A stretch of 64,000 nt of DNA from Eretmocerus hayati (taxonomy: Eukaryota > Arthropoda > Insecta > Hymenoptera > Aphelinidae), in NCBI GenBank assembly GCA_029851415.1, contig CM056744.1, forward strand, positions 68,008,172 through 68,072,171, given 5' to 3'. The stretch's first letter is position 1, and each line of letters starts with the position of its first letter. The notes under the pieces were generated by a model. The model made no database searches. It saw only the letters and a program-made list of their open reading frames with translations, and had not been told where the DNA came from. The position numbers and the translations under genes are program-made. Of the stretch, positions 12,210-24,160 are shown piece after piece.

Positions 12210-12883
12210 CAATAATACAAGATCAATCCATAGGAGAATTCGCGACCTCGTTCTTAGCCGTCGAAACTCCGGCCCAGGCACGAGGCTCGCATTCAACTGC
12301 CAAGCCTTGTATTTCGAATGCGAGGAGAGAATCGAAAACTGGATCAGAAAATACTACATTTTACAGTGGTAAGTTCCACGCACAAAGTTCAGCACCGGTC
12401 AGTACGCCTGCCGTCGGATCACCCAGGACTACGAGCGCATAGTCAACGGCACCACAGATGAGCGAGTGTCAACCCAAAATCGACGGACCATCCAACGTAC
12501 ACTCACCATCAAAAGTGAACAACATCACGTAAGATCCTCAACGAAGATCTTCACGGAAGATTATTGTTTCACTTCAACGGTATTGATAGCGCCAAATGAT
12601 CATGCATGATTATACAGTGAATATAAAGAGAAGATTCATTCAATAAATGGAACATAGTGCATACGAGCACATCAAGCGCGAGCACGAAGAGAGCGAAGGG
12701 TGAAGCCCAAAATGGAGAGAGAGCAATTCAAGGCTGTACTCACAAATTATATATTGGCTATGCACCGAGAGTCTGAATTTGGCGCAACACGCGATGCCGG
12801 TGAGCCGATTAGCTTGGACACGAGGGGCGCGGTGCGGCGATTCTGAAGGTTCGATGATGATTCGCGACGAAAGCATGATTTTA
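12210..12883. other. No gene recognised
   Basis: Mixed-composition sequence between the decayed LTR element and the R1-like LINE copy. A short open stretch near 12270-12370 (ENWIRKYYILQW) has no recognisable relative. Confidence 0.35.
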
Positions 12884-12895
12884 CTCTCTCTCTCT
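12884..12895. repeat. (CT)6 microsatellite remnant at LINE 3' end
   Basis: This short CT run directly abuts the T-run (poly(A) tail on the minus strand) of the LINE copy at 12896-14184. With the longer CT run at 14185-14222 it brackets the LINE. Confidence 0.85.
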
Positions 12896-14180
12896 TTTTT
12901 TTTTTTTTTAAAGTGGAATATAATGAAAAATCTGATGACGGGACATCCCTATTGGATGTTCCACCGGCAGACCATGAGCGCTTTCATTTTGCCCACCCGA
13001 TGAACCGGATGAGCATGAATCAGGCATCCGTGTGCCCTGGGGGCTAAACCCTTCTGCTCCAAGCCCTACAGTGTTGGCAAGCCATCACTGCAGAACTGGG
13101 GGCAGCTATAACCACTATCTAACCAACCCACCCCGGAACCGCGATGGCATTACTTCAGCGTTGGAGGCGTATCGCGCTCAGGATCGAGCTACTCTCTTTT
13201 CTCACGACTCGCAGGTGTTGTTGCTCCTTCTTCGATCTTTTCCTACTCTTCTTTCTTCGATATTCTCTCTTCTTTCTTCTTTCTGTTTCCTTTTTTCTTC
13301 CCTCTCTAGTTCACCGCAAGGGGGGTTGGGGCATGGCGCCTCATCCCTGGGGTGTGACGACCCTCCGGCCCCAGTTACCGCCCGCCGGAGCGAGGAGACC
13401 GCACATCTCCATTCGGCACCACGGGAGTGAGTGAGTCTAGGGACACAAATTGGGATCGCCCTCGGGCGATAACAATGCGAGCCCGTAAGACTCATCCATC
13501 ATCCCGAGGGACTCTTCCGGCTCTCAGGAAGCCTAAAAGAGTCCCAAAATCCCCCACCGAGGGGTGGGCATCGGCCTTGTGCTGGGGGCCGTGCCCGAAA
13601 GTCGGTAGTCGGGGCGGAGGACTGAGCCATCACCGAGCCTGGCTCGGTATTGGTCATCCTCCAACCCGACGCGTTGGCAGGGCGTATCCCTGCCCCGCGC
13701 CCATGGGGGCAACCGGGGTTGAGCCGAAAGGCAGGGACCCGGTATACAAAAGCCAATATTCCTTCCCTCTCCAGTTCATCATATTCCTCCTGGAATGATT
13801 TGGACCTCTTCTGTTTGAATCGGCAGACTCACTGTGATTTGCCTGCTTCTAGGCGCCTCACTTCCCTTTCTTTCTCCTCCTTACGGGTCATCACCAGCTC
13901 AATATCCGGTGACTTTATCCCATGTCTCCTGGTTGCGGAGCAAGTACGGGACGAGGTTCTCAGGTGTGAGTTGAGCACCCAGCCACTCATTCAACTCGGC
14001 GCGCTCCCTTCGGGTGTCGTTGCACGTGAACATGGCGTGTTCAGCGTCATCCCAGTTGTCCCCGCATGACTGACATGCTGGGGATGTCCTCTCCTTGAAC
14101 CGGGTCAGGTAGGCACCGAAGCAACCGTGATCACTCAGTGCCTGCGTCGTCCAGTAGTCCATCTCTCCGTGGGTGCGTTC

Positions 14181-14184
<4 letters not shown>
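12896..14184 (-). mobile_element. 5'-truncated R1-clade LINE copy
   Basis: Minus-strand copy of the same family as the element at 57098-61466. The coding end matches the last roughly 90 codons before the ORF2 end there (ERTHGEMDYWTTQALSDHG, then CQSCGDNWDDAEHAMFTC). After it come a 3' untranslated region and an A-tail, seen as T's at 12896-12909. The 5' end is cut exactly at the microsatellite. Confidence 0.88.
13899..14184 (-). pseudogene. C-terminal end of R1-like ORF2
   Basis: The fragment holds the end of the LINE ORF2 polyprotein, including the C-terminal Cys-Cys-His-Cys finger typical of R1-clade RTs (CQSCGDNWDDAEHAMFTC). The frame runs into TGA after DKVTGY; the matching residues (ELVMTRKEEKEREVRRLEAG) continue in another frame, so a one-base frameshift is present near 13910. 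Apparent Arg/Glu codons upstream come only from the microsatellite. Confidence 0.85.

Positions 14185-14222
<38 letters not shown>
14185..14222. repeat. (CT)19 microsatellite at LINE 5' junction
   Basis: A pure CT run that ends at the first LINE base. It marks the 5' junction of the truncated LINE. Confidence 0.95.
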
Positions 14223-14226
<4 letters not shown>

Positions 14227-15391
14227 TCTATAACTTACTGCTCTCTTCTCGGATGCTCTACTACATCCTGTAAAGAGGTTATATTATTACATTGATTCGG
14301 GACAGGAGAGAGAGATGATTGTTGAGATTATCTACTCAACCGTCACATAGTGAGGTAGAAACTGCGTGTATCAATTAATTCGAAATCGAACTCATTCATA
14401 TTTTATGCCTTGTTTTCGAAGTTTTTGAATTAATATTAGTTCAAGTAAGGATTTACATGAAATTCTAAAATTCACCAGAGAGTCGGTGGAAAATACCACG
14501 AGATTAGAGGCCAAAAGAGCCAGTCTTGACAGAAAAATCACGAAATATACAGTTGAGAAAGGTTAAAATACGGATGAGCCAATATGGAAAATCAAATTGT
14601 TAGAAAGGTGAGTTGGGAAAAGGACTCACACTTGACGTTACACATACAAGTCACACAATTCACATTACATGACCAAATTTCAACCAGACAGGACCCGAAC
14701 GCTGTCCGTCGAACACCCAATGATACGACGAAACGACTCACCATACGTGAAACACCTTATAGGAAAACATCTGCATCAGGTGAAGATCATATCCCGTTGA
14801 AGGATAACTGGCCACGGTGCGGCACAGAGAGCTGACAAGGCCAGGTTACTTTCCGCGTCCACAATCTAGCCGCAGTCATATGAACACGGTCCAGAGAGTG
14901 GTCCTGAATCGCGTACCAAAGCTCCAACCGTTTGGCTAGTCAATGCCCAGCAGCGTAGTATGAACAGCAACCACGTTACATCTTTTTGCCGCGGACACAC
15001 TCAGAAACCGAGCAAAACTAAAGAAAATCGAAAAATACCACTAAGCAAGATGACAAGAACCTGCTCCAAGTTGCAGACAGATCGGCACTGCCGATGGCGA
15101 TATTCGACATCCAGAGCCAGGGCTGAGCAGTAGTTCTGCATCTTGAAGACATAGTTAGTCTGAAAGTACCAAACAGCTGAATTTGTTATCAGCCAGGAGA
15201 AATGGCAGCAAAAGAACGGCAACACAGCCACATACCAAAGCCAGCAAATCTAAGAAGAGTATATAATACTCCCTTCGAGGCTAAATACAATGACTGATCG
15301 TGTACAATCTCGAAAAGAGAGCTACTGTGCGAGATCAGCTCAAATAGTGAATAGTGCGTCACTCGGATTGATTTATGACCGACCCGCAAGA
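14223..15391. other. No gene recognised
   Basis: AT-rich, short broken frames, and no similarity seen to other parts of the window. Confidence 0.4.
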
Positions 15392-16500
15392 CTGAAAAAT
15401 TTTTCCCCCAAAGGACCCCGCGGCGGAAGATAGGATATTGGATCTAGGTGAATTTTGTCGGGTAAAAAATATGTTGTAGGGCGAAAAATTCTGAACAAAA
15501 AGTTCAATGGGCTCGAAGGCGGAAAATGGCTAGTTATTTCAGGATTAATCATTTAAATAACGACAAACGGGAGGTTATGAGGTTAAGTAGAACAATAACA
15601 CGAGCTTGATAGTCTGTAGCGTTCGGTTACAGGTGATTGGATTTGCTGTGATTGAGTTTAATGTAAGACCAAGCTCATCACTCTCAGAATCAGACAGACA
15701 CAATATATAGCGTTGGCTTCTACTTCTACTCTTCAGCCAAGCACGGAAAATTATTCACGAGCGTTCCGCAAAGAGGCTCCCTAGGAATTATATACCATGC
15801 GGCTCTTTTCTACTCACCCCTCGCAGATACATACATATACAATCTTGCTTCAAGAGTCTCAAAGCCAGCTGTTCTCGTCGGCCTTTCAAAGCTTCCCGCG
15901 TGAAACATCGCTATATATAACATCTCTCGTCACGCAAAGCTTCCACAACTACTGCTACTATCTACAACGATACAAGATGTAATAGCTCCCCCCCCCCCTA
16001 TCCTCACTCTTACTATGTTCACCCAAGAAATGAACTATATACACCATGTCACTTTGGGTCGTGAAGTTATGTCATAAGGTATAAGGTTGGTAAACCTGAC
16101 TATTGTAAGGTCATGTCTATAGCGTAAAGAGTTGGCTGAAGGCCCAGCCACACGGAAAATCATCTTATTAAATTATCTCTTAATCACGGATCTTATCAGG
16201 CAAAAATTATTTTGTATTATAGATGCGACTGGAATGAATAGAGAATATGAAATGTGGAATGGTTTGAGAGTCGGGGCGCCTCGCAGTCGTGTTCGAGTTG
16301 ATGCTTAATCATTGTGATTACGCATAAATATGATTGACGGAAGAGAACGCGTACGTTAGTGCCGTTTTTGACGAAGTTCATCTCGAATCAAAGATGACGA
16401 GTCTTGAGCTCGTATCGCGTGGGAGGCTGCGGTGACGGAGGCGCGCGACGATTCAAATGTAGTTAGAAGATACGATGGATTGTTTTTTCGTTTTTCACAT
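15392..16500. repeat. Left foldback arm, outer unique part
   Basis: Reverse complement of about 24140-24945. Compared with the right arm it carries an extra roughly 490-bp segment (about 15697-16188), a likely later insertion; that segment includes a C-run at 15974-15983. The apparent open frames here recur in mirror image in the right arm and are not genes. Confidence 0.75.
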
Positions 16501-18115
16501 AACGGGGGCTTGTATTGCAGAGGTATTTCGGGGTCGCTGAACACGAAGCCGACGTCGCCCAGCCTCCAAATTGGAATGCGTGGGCGTAAGCGGTGAGCTG
16601 AGCGCGGGCCGAACAAAACCGAGCTTGAAGAGTCGAAGGATGGTGTTTTTAGGGTATCTTGAGGTCACTGAACACGAATTTGACAACGCCCAGCTTCTGG
16701 GTTCCAATGCGTGGGCATGAGCGGCGGTGTGAGCGCAGATCGAACGAAATCGAGCTTGAAGAGCCGAGAGATGGTGTTTTTTGGGTATTTTGAGGTCACT
16801 GGACAGGAATTCGACAGCGCTCAGCCTCAACATTGAAATGCGTGGGCGTAAGAGAGGGTGTGAGGGTGAGTCGAACGAAATCGAGCTTGATTGACTGAGA
16901 GGTGGCGTTTTTTGGGTATTATGCGGTCACGAAACACGAATTTGACAACGCCCAGCCTCCAAATCAACATGCGTGAGCGCGAGCGGGATTGTGAGCGCGT
17001 ATCAAACCAAATCGAGCTAGAAGAGCCGAGAGATGGTGTTTTTTGGGTATTTTGAGGTCACTGGACAGGAATTTGACAGCGCTCAGCCTCAACATTGAAA
17101 TGCGTGGGCGTAAGAGAGGGTGTGAGGGCGAGTCGAACGAAATCGAGGTTGAATGACTGAGAGATGGCGTTTTATGGGTATTATGCGGTCACTAAACATG
17201 AATTTGACAACACCCAGCCTCCAAATCAACATGCGTGAGCGCGAGCGGAGTTGTGAGCGCGTATCGAACCGAATCGAGCTTGAGGAGCCAAGAGATCATA
17301 TTTTTGGGATATTTCGAGGTCACTGAACGAGAATTTGACCTCTCCCGGCCTCCGAATCCAGCTGCCTGAGTGCGAGCGTGGGCGTGAGCGCGGATCGAAC
17401 CAAATCGAGCTTGATTAACTGAGAGATGGTGTTTTTTTGGGTATTATGCGGTCACTAAACACGAATTTGACAATGCCCAGCCTCCAAATTAACATGCGTG
17501 AGCGTGAGCAGAGTTGTGAGTGCGTATCGAACCAAATTGAGCTTGAAGAGCCAAGAGATCATATTTTTGGGATATTCCGAGGTCACTGAACGAGAATTTG
17601 ACAACGCCCAGCCTCCGATTTCAACTGCGTGGGCGCGAGCGGGGGCGTGAGCGCGGATCAAACCAAATCAAGCTAGAAGAGCCAAGGGATCATATTTTTG
17701 GGATATTTGGAGGTCACTCAACGAGAATTTGACAACGCGCAGCCTCAACATTGAAATGTGTTGGCGTAAGCGGCGGTGTGAGCTCGGATTCAACAAAATC
17801 GAGCTTGAAGTGCCGAGAGACGGTATTTTTGGGGTATTTTGAGGTCACCGAACACGAATTCGAAATCGCTCAGCCTCCAAATTGGAACGCGTCGGCTTGA
17901 CCCGGAGCGTGGGTGTAGGTCGAACAAAATTGAACTTGAATAGCCGAGGAATAGTGGTTGTTTTTCAGATATTTCGAGGTCACTGAACACGAATCCTCCA
18001 TCGCATATTCTTCACGATCAAAATGCGTGAGCTAAAACGGAGTTGGTGGCATGAATCAAATCAAATGGAGCTCCGAACGCCGAGGAATGATATTTTTGAA
18101 GTATTTCGAGGTATT
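16500..18115. repeat. 131-bp tandem repeat array, left arm (about 12-13 units)
   Basis: The landmark GAGGTCAC or GCGGTCAC recurs at 16661, 16792, 16923, 17054, 17185, 17316, 17448, 17579, 17710, 17841 and 17976, a spacing of 131-135 bases. Between 16792 and 17579 the GAG and GCG forms alternate, suggesting a two-unit (262-bp) higher-order repeat. Each unit also contains TTTTTGGGTATTTT-like and GCGTGGGCG-like segments. Confidence 0.9.
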
Positions 18116-18399
18116 TCAATAAGAAACCGACATCTTGATATCTTTTCCTCGTGATCCACCATCAAAATTTTTCTCGACTAGAGACTATCACTATTGGGTA
18201 TCGAATGAAATTGATGAAACACGGGTTAATCTGCAAATCTGACTACAATACCACCAGCTTTCAAGGAAATCTATCCCGTAGCCAGGACATTGGGATATAT
18301 ATGGGCGAATGTAGCACAGATTCTACGGCCTTACGTTCAGAACCCTCGAGTGGGGACAAGTAATTGTGAGAATCTCACGGGGGGGGGGTGTACTGAGGT
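18116..18399. other. Spacer between left arm and central array
   Basis: About 280 bases without recognisable coding sequence; contains a G-run near 18380. Confidence 0.4.
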
Positions 18400-21078
18400 G
18401 GAATGACTACTAGGGATTTCACCCTCGCACTCGCGAAGTCGACCTTGTAATCCAACAGGGAAGAAGTTGACTTCCTCGACAATCATTCCTCGTGTGCGCG
18501 AGGCGAGAATTATTCGCGTGTACGAGGGCGAAACATCTCGCGAACGCGACCGCGGAACCTCTCGCGTGCACGACCGTGAAGCCTATCGCGTGTGCGACAA
18601 TGGGATCTCCCGCGTGCGGGAGGTTGCACTCCCTTACGTGCGCGATGAATAATTATCGAGAAAGTCAACTTGCCTCCGGTTCCGTGGACTACATGGTTTA
18701 CTCCGCGTGCGCAAGGGGACACTTCCATATTCGCGTATGTGAGGAATTCCACCCTCGCGCAGGCGGAGTCGATCCAGCGCAAAAAGGGTTGACTTCCTCA
18801 GCAGTTATTTCTCGCGTGCGCGAGGGTAGACATTTTTGGGTGCGCGAGGAATACTCATTGAGAAATTCAACTCTCTCCCGGCTCCGTGGACTTCAAGATT
18901 GACTCTGCGTGCTCAAGAGAACAACCATTTGCGTGCGCGACCGCTGAACTTCTCGCGTGCGTGACCGCAGAATCTCTCACCGCGTCCGCGGAATCTCTCG
19001 CGTGCAGGTGGTTGCACTTTCTTGCGTGCGTGATGATTGATAATCGAGAAAGTCAACTTCCCTCCGGATTCGAGGACTACTCGATTATACCGCGTGTGCA
19101 AGAGGGAACTTCCACATGATCATACGCGAGGATTTCACCCTCGCGCACAGGGAGTCGATCCAGCCAAATGAGGGTTGCCACCCTCAGCAGTTATTCCTCG
19201 CGTGCGCAAGGGAGAAATCTCTCGCGTGCGCGAGGAATACCCATCGTGAAGGTCAACTCTCCCCCGGCTCCGTGGTCTCCAAGATTGACTCCGCGTACAC
19301 AAGAGAACAACCATTCGAGTGCGCGACCGCGGAACCTCTCGCGGGCGCGACCGCGGAATCTCTCGCGTGCGCGATGAATAACCATCGAGAAAGTCAACTT
19401 CCTTCCGGTTTCGGGGACTAGAAGATTGATTCCACGTGCGCAAGGGAACACTCCGATATTCGCGTGCGCGAGGGATTCCACCCTCGCGCACGCGAAGTCA
19501 ATCTTGTGGTCCAGCGCAAAGAGGGTTGACTCCCTCATCAATTATTCCTCGCGTGCCCGAGGCACGAATCATTCGCTCGCGTGCGCGAGGAATACTCATC
19601 GAGAAAGTCAACTCTCCCCTAGTCAGGGACCCCAAGATTGACTTGGCGTGCGCAAGAGAACAGCCATTCGCGTGCGCGACCGCGGAATCTCTCGCGTGTG
19701 CGACAACGGAATCTCTCGCGTGCGGGAGATAGCGTTCTCTCGCGTGCGCGATGGATAATTATCGAGGGAGTCAACTTCCCCCCTGGCCTCGTAGACTACA
19801 AGATTGACTCTGCGTGCACAAGGGAACACTTCCATAATCGCGTACGCGAAGAATTCCACCCTCGCACACGCGAGGGATGCTGCCCTCGCGCACGCGACGT
19901 CAATCTTGTAGTCCAGCGGAAAGAGGGTTGACTCCCTCAACAATCATTTCTCGCGTGCGCGAGCACGAATCGTTCGCTCGCGCGCGCGAGGCACGAGTCG
20001 TTCGCTCGCATGCGCGAGAGCAGAATCTCTCGCGTGCGGAATTTCTTGCGTGCGCGAGGAATATTCATCGAGGAAGTCAACTCTCCCCTAGTCAGGGACC
20101 CCAAGATTGATTCCGCGTGCGCAAGAGGACAGCCATCCGCGAGAGCAGAATCTCTCGCGTGCGGGATTTCTTGCGTGCGCGAGGAATACTTATCGAAAAA
20201 GTCAACTTTCCCTCTGGCTCTGTAGACTACAACATTGACTCCGCGTGCGCAAGGGAACACTCCCATATTCGCGTACGCGAGGAATTTCACCCTCGTGCAC
20301 GCGAGGGATGCTGCCCTCGCGCACGCGAAATCCACCTTGTAGTCCAGCGCAAAGAGGGTTGACTCCCTCATCAATTATTACTCGCGTGCGCGAGAGCAGA
20401 ATCTCTCGCGTGCGGGATTTCTTGCGTGCGCGAGGAATACTCATCGAGAAAGTCAAGTCTCCCCTAGTCAGGAACCCCATGATTGACTCCGCGTGCGCAA
20501 GAGAACAGCCATTCGCGTGTGCGAGCACGGAATCTCTCGCGTGCGCGATGGATAATTATCGAGAAAGTCAACGTTCCCCCTGGCTCCGTGGGCTACATGA
20601 TTGACTCCGCGTGCGCAAGGGAACACTTCCATATTCGCGTACGCGAGAAATTTCACCCTCGCGCACGCGAAGTCAATCCTGTAGTCCATTGCAAAGAGGG
20701 TTGACTCCCCCAACAATCATTTTTCGCGTGCGCGAGGCACGAATCATTCTCTCGCGTGCGGGATTTCTTGCGTGCCCGAGGAATACTCATCCAGAAAGTC
20801 GACTCTCCACCGGCTCCTTGAAACTCAAGATTGACTCCGCGTGCGCAAGAGAACAACCATTCGCGTGCACGACCGCGGAACCTCTCGCGTGTGCTACCAC
20901 GGAATCTCTCGTGTGCGGGAGATTGCACTTTCTCGCGTGCGTGATGGATAATTATCGAGAGAGTCAACTTTCCCCCAGGCTCTGTAGACTAGAAAATTAA
21001 CTCCGCTTGCGCAAGGGTACACTTACATATTTGCGTCCGCGAGGGATTTCACCCTCGCGCACGCGAAGTCAATCTTGT
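18400..21078. repeat. CGCG-rich complex tandem array (about 7 units of 320-430 bp)
   Basis: A landmark close to GTTGACTCCCTCAACAATCA, always followed by CTCGCGTGCGCGAGG-type palindromes, recurs near 18470, 18788, 19170, 19525, 19927, 20357 and 20699. A second landmark, GAGAAAGTCAACT, alternates with it. The palindromes are very dense and CpG-rich. Many long open frames appear on both strands because CpG-rich repeats lack stops; their products are the same Arg/Ala/Cys-rich strings and are not credible proteins. Confidence 0.85.
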
Positions 21079-22125
21079 GGGCCCTATCGAAGCGGCGCGG
21101 AGAAATATCTGTGCGTCGCAAACCTCGCGCACGCCTGAAAATCACCGGATTGTTGTCAATCACATAACCTCATGTCGTCAATCATCATACGTATAATTAT
21201 GTGATGCTTTAGTACTGTGATTCAGTGATTAGTGAATTAGATGTTGCGTTACTCTCTGCGTCGACGTGACGTCAGGCCAACTCGTGGCCCAGCGTTAGAA
21301 CTGTCTTGCTGAGAGCCACGGTGAGTTAAGCAAATTAGAACCAGTGCAACTGTAAACTTTCGTTGTCGATGATATCCATGAAAATTTCCAGCCGACATCG
21401 TGTGAGAGTAGGTTATAACACACAAATCCCTCATAATTGTTATCAACAAAGTTTGCATACGATTTTGAAGGGCTAATGATGGACCGTCTTGATCGTACAC
21501 GCCATGTGCATTGTGGTTTTTTCGCTCATCATACGCTCATCACAAGCTTCGACATAATAGGATGCTCTATTTGATATACTCATATTATTGAAACACTGCA
21601 AGTATTGTGAAGCATCACGTGTGATCAAATGTAAGAGCTTTTTTCGGTGAACGGAGCATAACGAACACTGCATCACCCACAATCTCACAATTTGAAAACT
21701 TTGTAGAGATGTCATGTGGCGCTGGCTCATAATAGCTCCAAATAATTGTATGCAAACTTTGTTGTTAACGATTGAGAGGGATTTGTGAGTTAGCCATTCT
21801 CGTACAATACCGTCTGGGTATACTTGTAAGAATATTGGCAATGAGACTTTGAAGTAGCACTGGTACTGATTTTGCTTACCTCACTGTGGCTCTCAGGGAG
21901 ACAGTCCAAATGCTGGCGACAAGGTCGGCTTGAAACACGTCGATGTGAAACGTAACGCTACATCTCATTCACTAACTACTAAATCACAGTACTAAAACAT
22001 CACATAATTATACTTTCGATATTTGACCACCTAAGGTTATGCAATTGACAACAATCGGGTGATTTTCAGGCAGGCGCAAGACTCGCGACGCGCGGATGTT
22101 TCTCCGCGCCGCTTCGATAGGGCCC
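21079..22125. mobile_element. Palindromic MITE-like element, 1.05 kb
   Basis: The ends are inverted: GGGCCCTATCGAAGCGG on the left and its complement at 22109-22125. Inverted similarity continues inward for several hundred bases, including CTGAGAGCCAC / GTGGCTCTCAG and CAACAAAGTTTGCATAC near the centre. The element interrupts the CGCG array, which resumes after 22126 in the same orientation. There is no coding region. I could not identify a target duplication. Confidence 0.75.
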
Positions 22126-22490
22126 GGATAGACTTCACGATCTACTCTCCGGGCGTGAAGCTAAAATCTCTCACGTGCGCGAGGCCAAAATCTCGCGCGT
22201 GCGCGGGGAATAATTGTCGAGAAAGTCATTCCTTTTTCCGCCCCGCGGACCAGATTGATTCTGCGTGCATGATGAATAAATCCTTGTACAGGCGAGGGCA
22301 TAATCTCTCGAGCGCGTAAATGTGGATTTTCTCGCTTGCGCGAGGAATGATTCTCGATGGAGATAACTTCCTTCCGGTGCCATGGCCAAGTGTCCTCGCG
22401 TTTGCGGGTGTGCAATTCTTCACGTGAGCTAGAGCTATTTTCGATAGAGAGCTACTCCCTTCAGGCTCCGTGGACTACAAGGTTGATTGA
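22126..22490. repeat. Continuation of the CGCG-rich array
   Basis: Contains the same GTCGAGAAAGTCA and GATTGATTCTGCGTGC landmarks as 18400-21078, in the same orientation, more diverged. Confidence 0.7.
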
Positions 22491-22657
22491 CATAACTCAA
22501 GTGGATTCCGAATCATTTTTCGGTACCTATTCCGCGGTATCTAGATGGAGAATGCGAGTGGCAAGAGCGCGCATCAAGAACGCGCATGCCCAGGGTTAGC
22601 GCGTCTTGTCTATGCTGTCATGCATCACGCGCGCGCGTTCTCTTGCGCATAGTTGTA

Positions 22658-22952
22658 AGGGTGCGTCCCCAAATGATGCATATGCAGTGCACACTGCACA
22701 TATGCACTGCACACGTGCACATGTGCAGCTCATCAAATTCTAGCCAAAACCAAATGGAACTCGTCTAGATCTGCTATTTGGATCAGCCGGTAACGCAGCA
22801 AAGATAAAACCCGATTCATATCAGAAGTTCTCTGATGCGAGCCCTTCAATTTTTGCTCAATTTCGATAAGCTGCACATGTGTACATGTGCAGTGCGTATG
22901 CGCAGTGTGCACTGCATATGCATGCATATGCATCATTTGGGGACGCACCCTA
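22658..22952. mobile_element. MITE with about 75-bp terminal inverted repeats
   Basis: Starts AGGGTGCGTCCCCAAATGAT and ends with the complement of that sequence at about 22933-22952. The inverted repeats run on through GTGCAC/TGCATATGC-rich sequence. No coding capacity. The flanking bases (TA on the left, AA on the right) would fit a TA duplication with one mutation, which is not proven. Confidence 0.75.
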
Positions 22953-23054
22953 ATAGGCAAGATGCGTGCGCGCACTTTCCATGTAGACTCGGCCTATGGA
23001 ATTCCTCGCAGGCGAAAGCAGTTTAAGATGTTTGTTGTTTAGTTTTTTTGATCG

Positions 23055-24160
23055 TTAAGAATACTCGATGTCGGATTCGTGTTCAGTGACCTCGAAATAT
23101 CTGAAAAACGAACACTATTTCTCGGCTATTCAAGCTTGATTTTGTTCGACCCACACTCCAGCTCCGGATCACGCCAACGCGTTCTAATTTGGAGGCTGAG
23201 CGATTTCGAATGCGTGTTCGGTGACCTCAAAATACACCAAAAACACCGTTTCTCGACACTTCAAGCTCGATTTCGTTGAATCCGCACTCACACCGCCGCT
23301 TACGCCCACACATTTCAATGTGGAGGCTGGGCATTGTCGAATTCTTGGTCGGTGACCTCAAAATATCCCGAAAACACGATCTCTCGGCTCTTCTAGCTCG
23401 ATTTGGTTCGATCCGCGCTCACGCCCCCGCTCGCGCCCACGCAGCTAAATTCGAGGGCTGGGCGATGTCAAATTCTCGTTCACTGACCTCAAAATATACC
23501 AAAAATATGATCTCTCGGCTCTTCAAGCTTGATTTGGTTAGTTCGCGCTCACGCCCCCGCTCGCACCCACGCAGCTGGATTCGGAGGCCGGGCGATGTCA
23601 AATTCTCGTCCAGTGACCTCGAAATAGCCCAAAAATATGATCTCTCGGCTCTTCAAGCTCGATTTGGTTCGATACGCGCTCACAACCCCGCTCGCGCTCA
23701 CGCATGTTGATTTGGAGGGTGGGCGTTGTCAAATTCGTGTTTAGTGACCGCATAATACCCAAAAAAGGTCATCTCTCAGTCAATCAAGCTCGATTTCGTT
23801 CGACTCGCCCTCACACCCTCTCTTACGCCCACGCATTTCAATGTTGAGGCTGAGCGCTGTCGAATTCCTGTCCGGTGACCTCAAAACACCCAAAAAACAC
23901 CATTTCCCGGCTCTTCAAGATCGATTTCGTTCGATCTGCGCTCACACCGCCGCTCATGCCCACGCATTGGAACCCAGAAGCTGAGCGTTGTCAAATTCGT
24001 GTTCAGTGACCTCAAGATACCCTGAAAACACCATCCCTCGACTCTTCAAGCTCGGTTTTGTTCGGCCCGCGCTCAGCTCACCGCTTACGCCCACGCATTC
24101 CAATTTGGAGGCTGGGCGACGTCGAATTCGTGTTCAGCGACCCCGAAATACCTCTGCAAT
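23055..24160. repeat. 131-bp tandem repeat array, right arm (about 9 units)
   Basis: Reverse complement of the left-arm array. GTGACCTC landmarks are about 131 bases apart from 23086 to 24137. Fewer units remain than in the left arm, so the arms have changed copy number independently. Confidence 0.88.

Larger units (their letters stand above)
7051..12210 (+). mobile_element. Degenerate LTR retrotransposon internal region (gag and protease)
   Basis: Downstream of the LTR-like end are a plus-strand gag with a zinc knuckle and then a retropepsin-like segment. The normal next domains, RT, RNase H and integrase, were not found, so the copy is deleted or too decayed to read. The first 400 bases (7051-7580) look like untranslated leader. 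The right limit is arbitrary. Confidence 0.6.

Noticed and set aside
16356..16833. Frames mirrored at 23988-24318
   Set aside because: The same inverted-repeat arm read on opposite strands; no domain and no transcript evidence.
18467..21000. Many overlapping open frames of 60-145 codons on both strands
   Set aside because: They fall in the CGCG-rich tandem array, repeat the same Arg/Ala/Cys-rich strings and occur in all frames; stop codons are simply rare there.
18400..21078. Possible CRISPR-like repeat-spacer array
   Set aside because: Units are long (320-430 bp), variable and lack uniform short repeats with unique spacers; the setting is eukaryotic.
18400..21078. NRF-1-like (GCATGCGC) and xenobiotic-response-like (TTGCGTG) motifs
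   Set aside because: They arise automatically from CGCG repeats; nothing independent supports binding.
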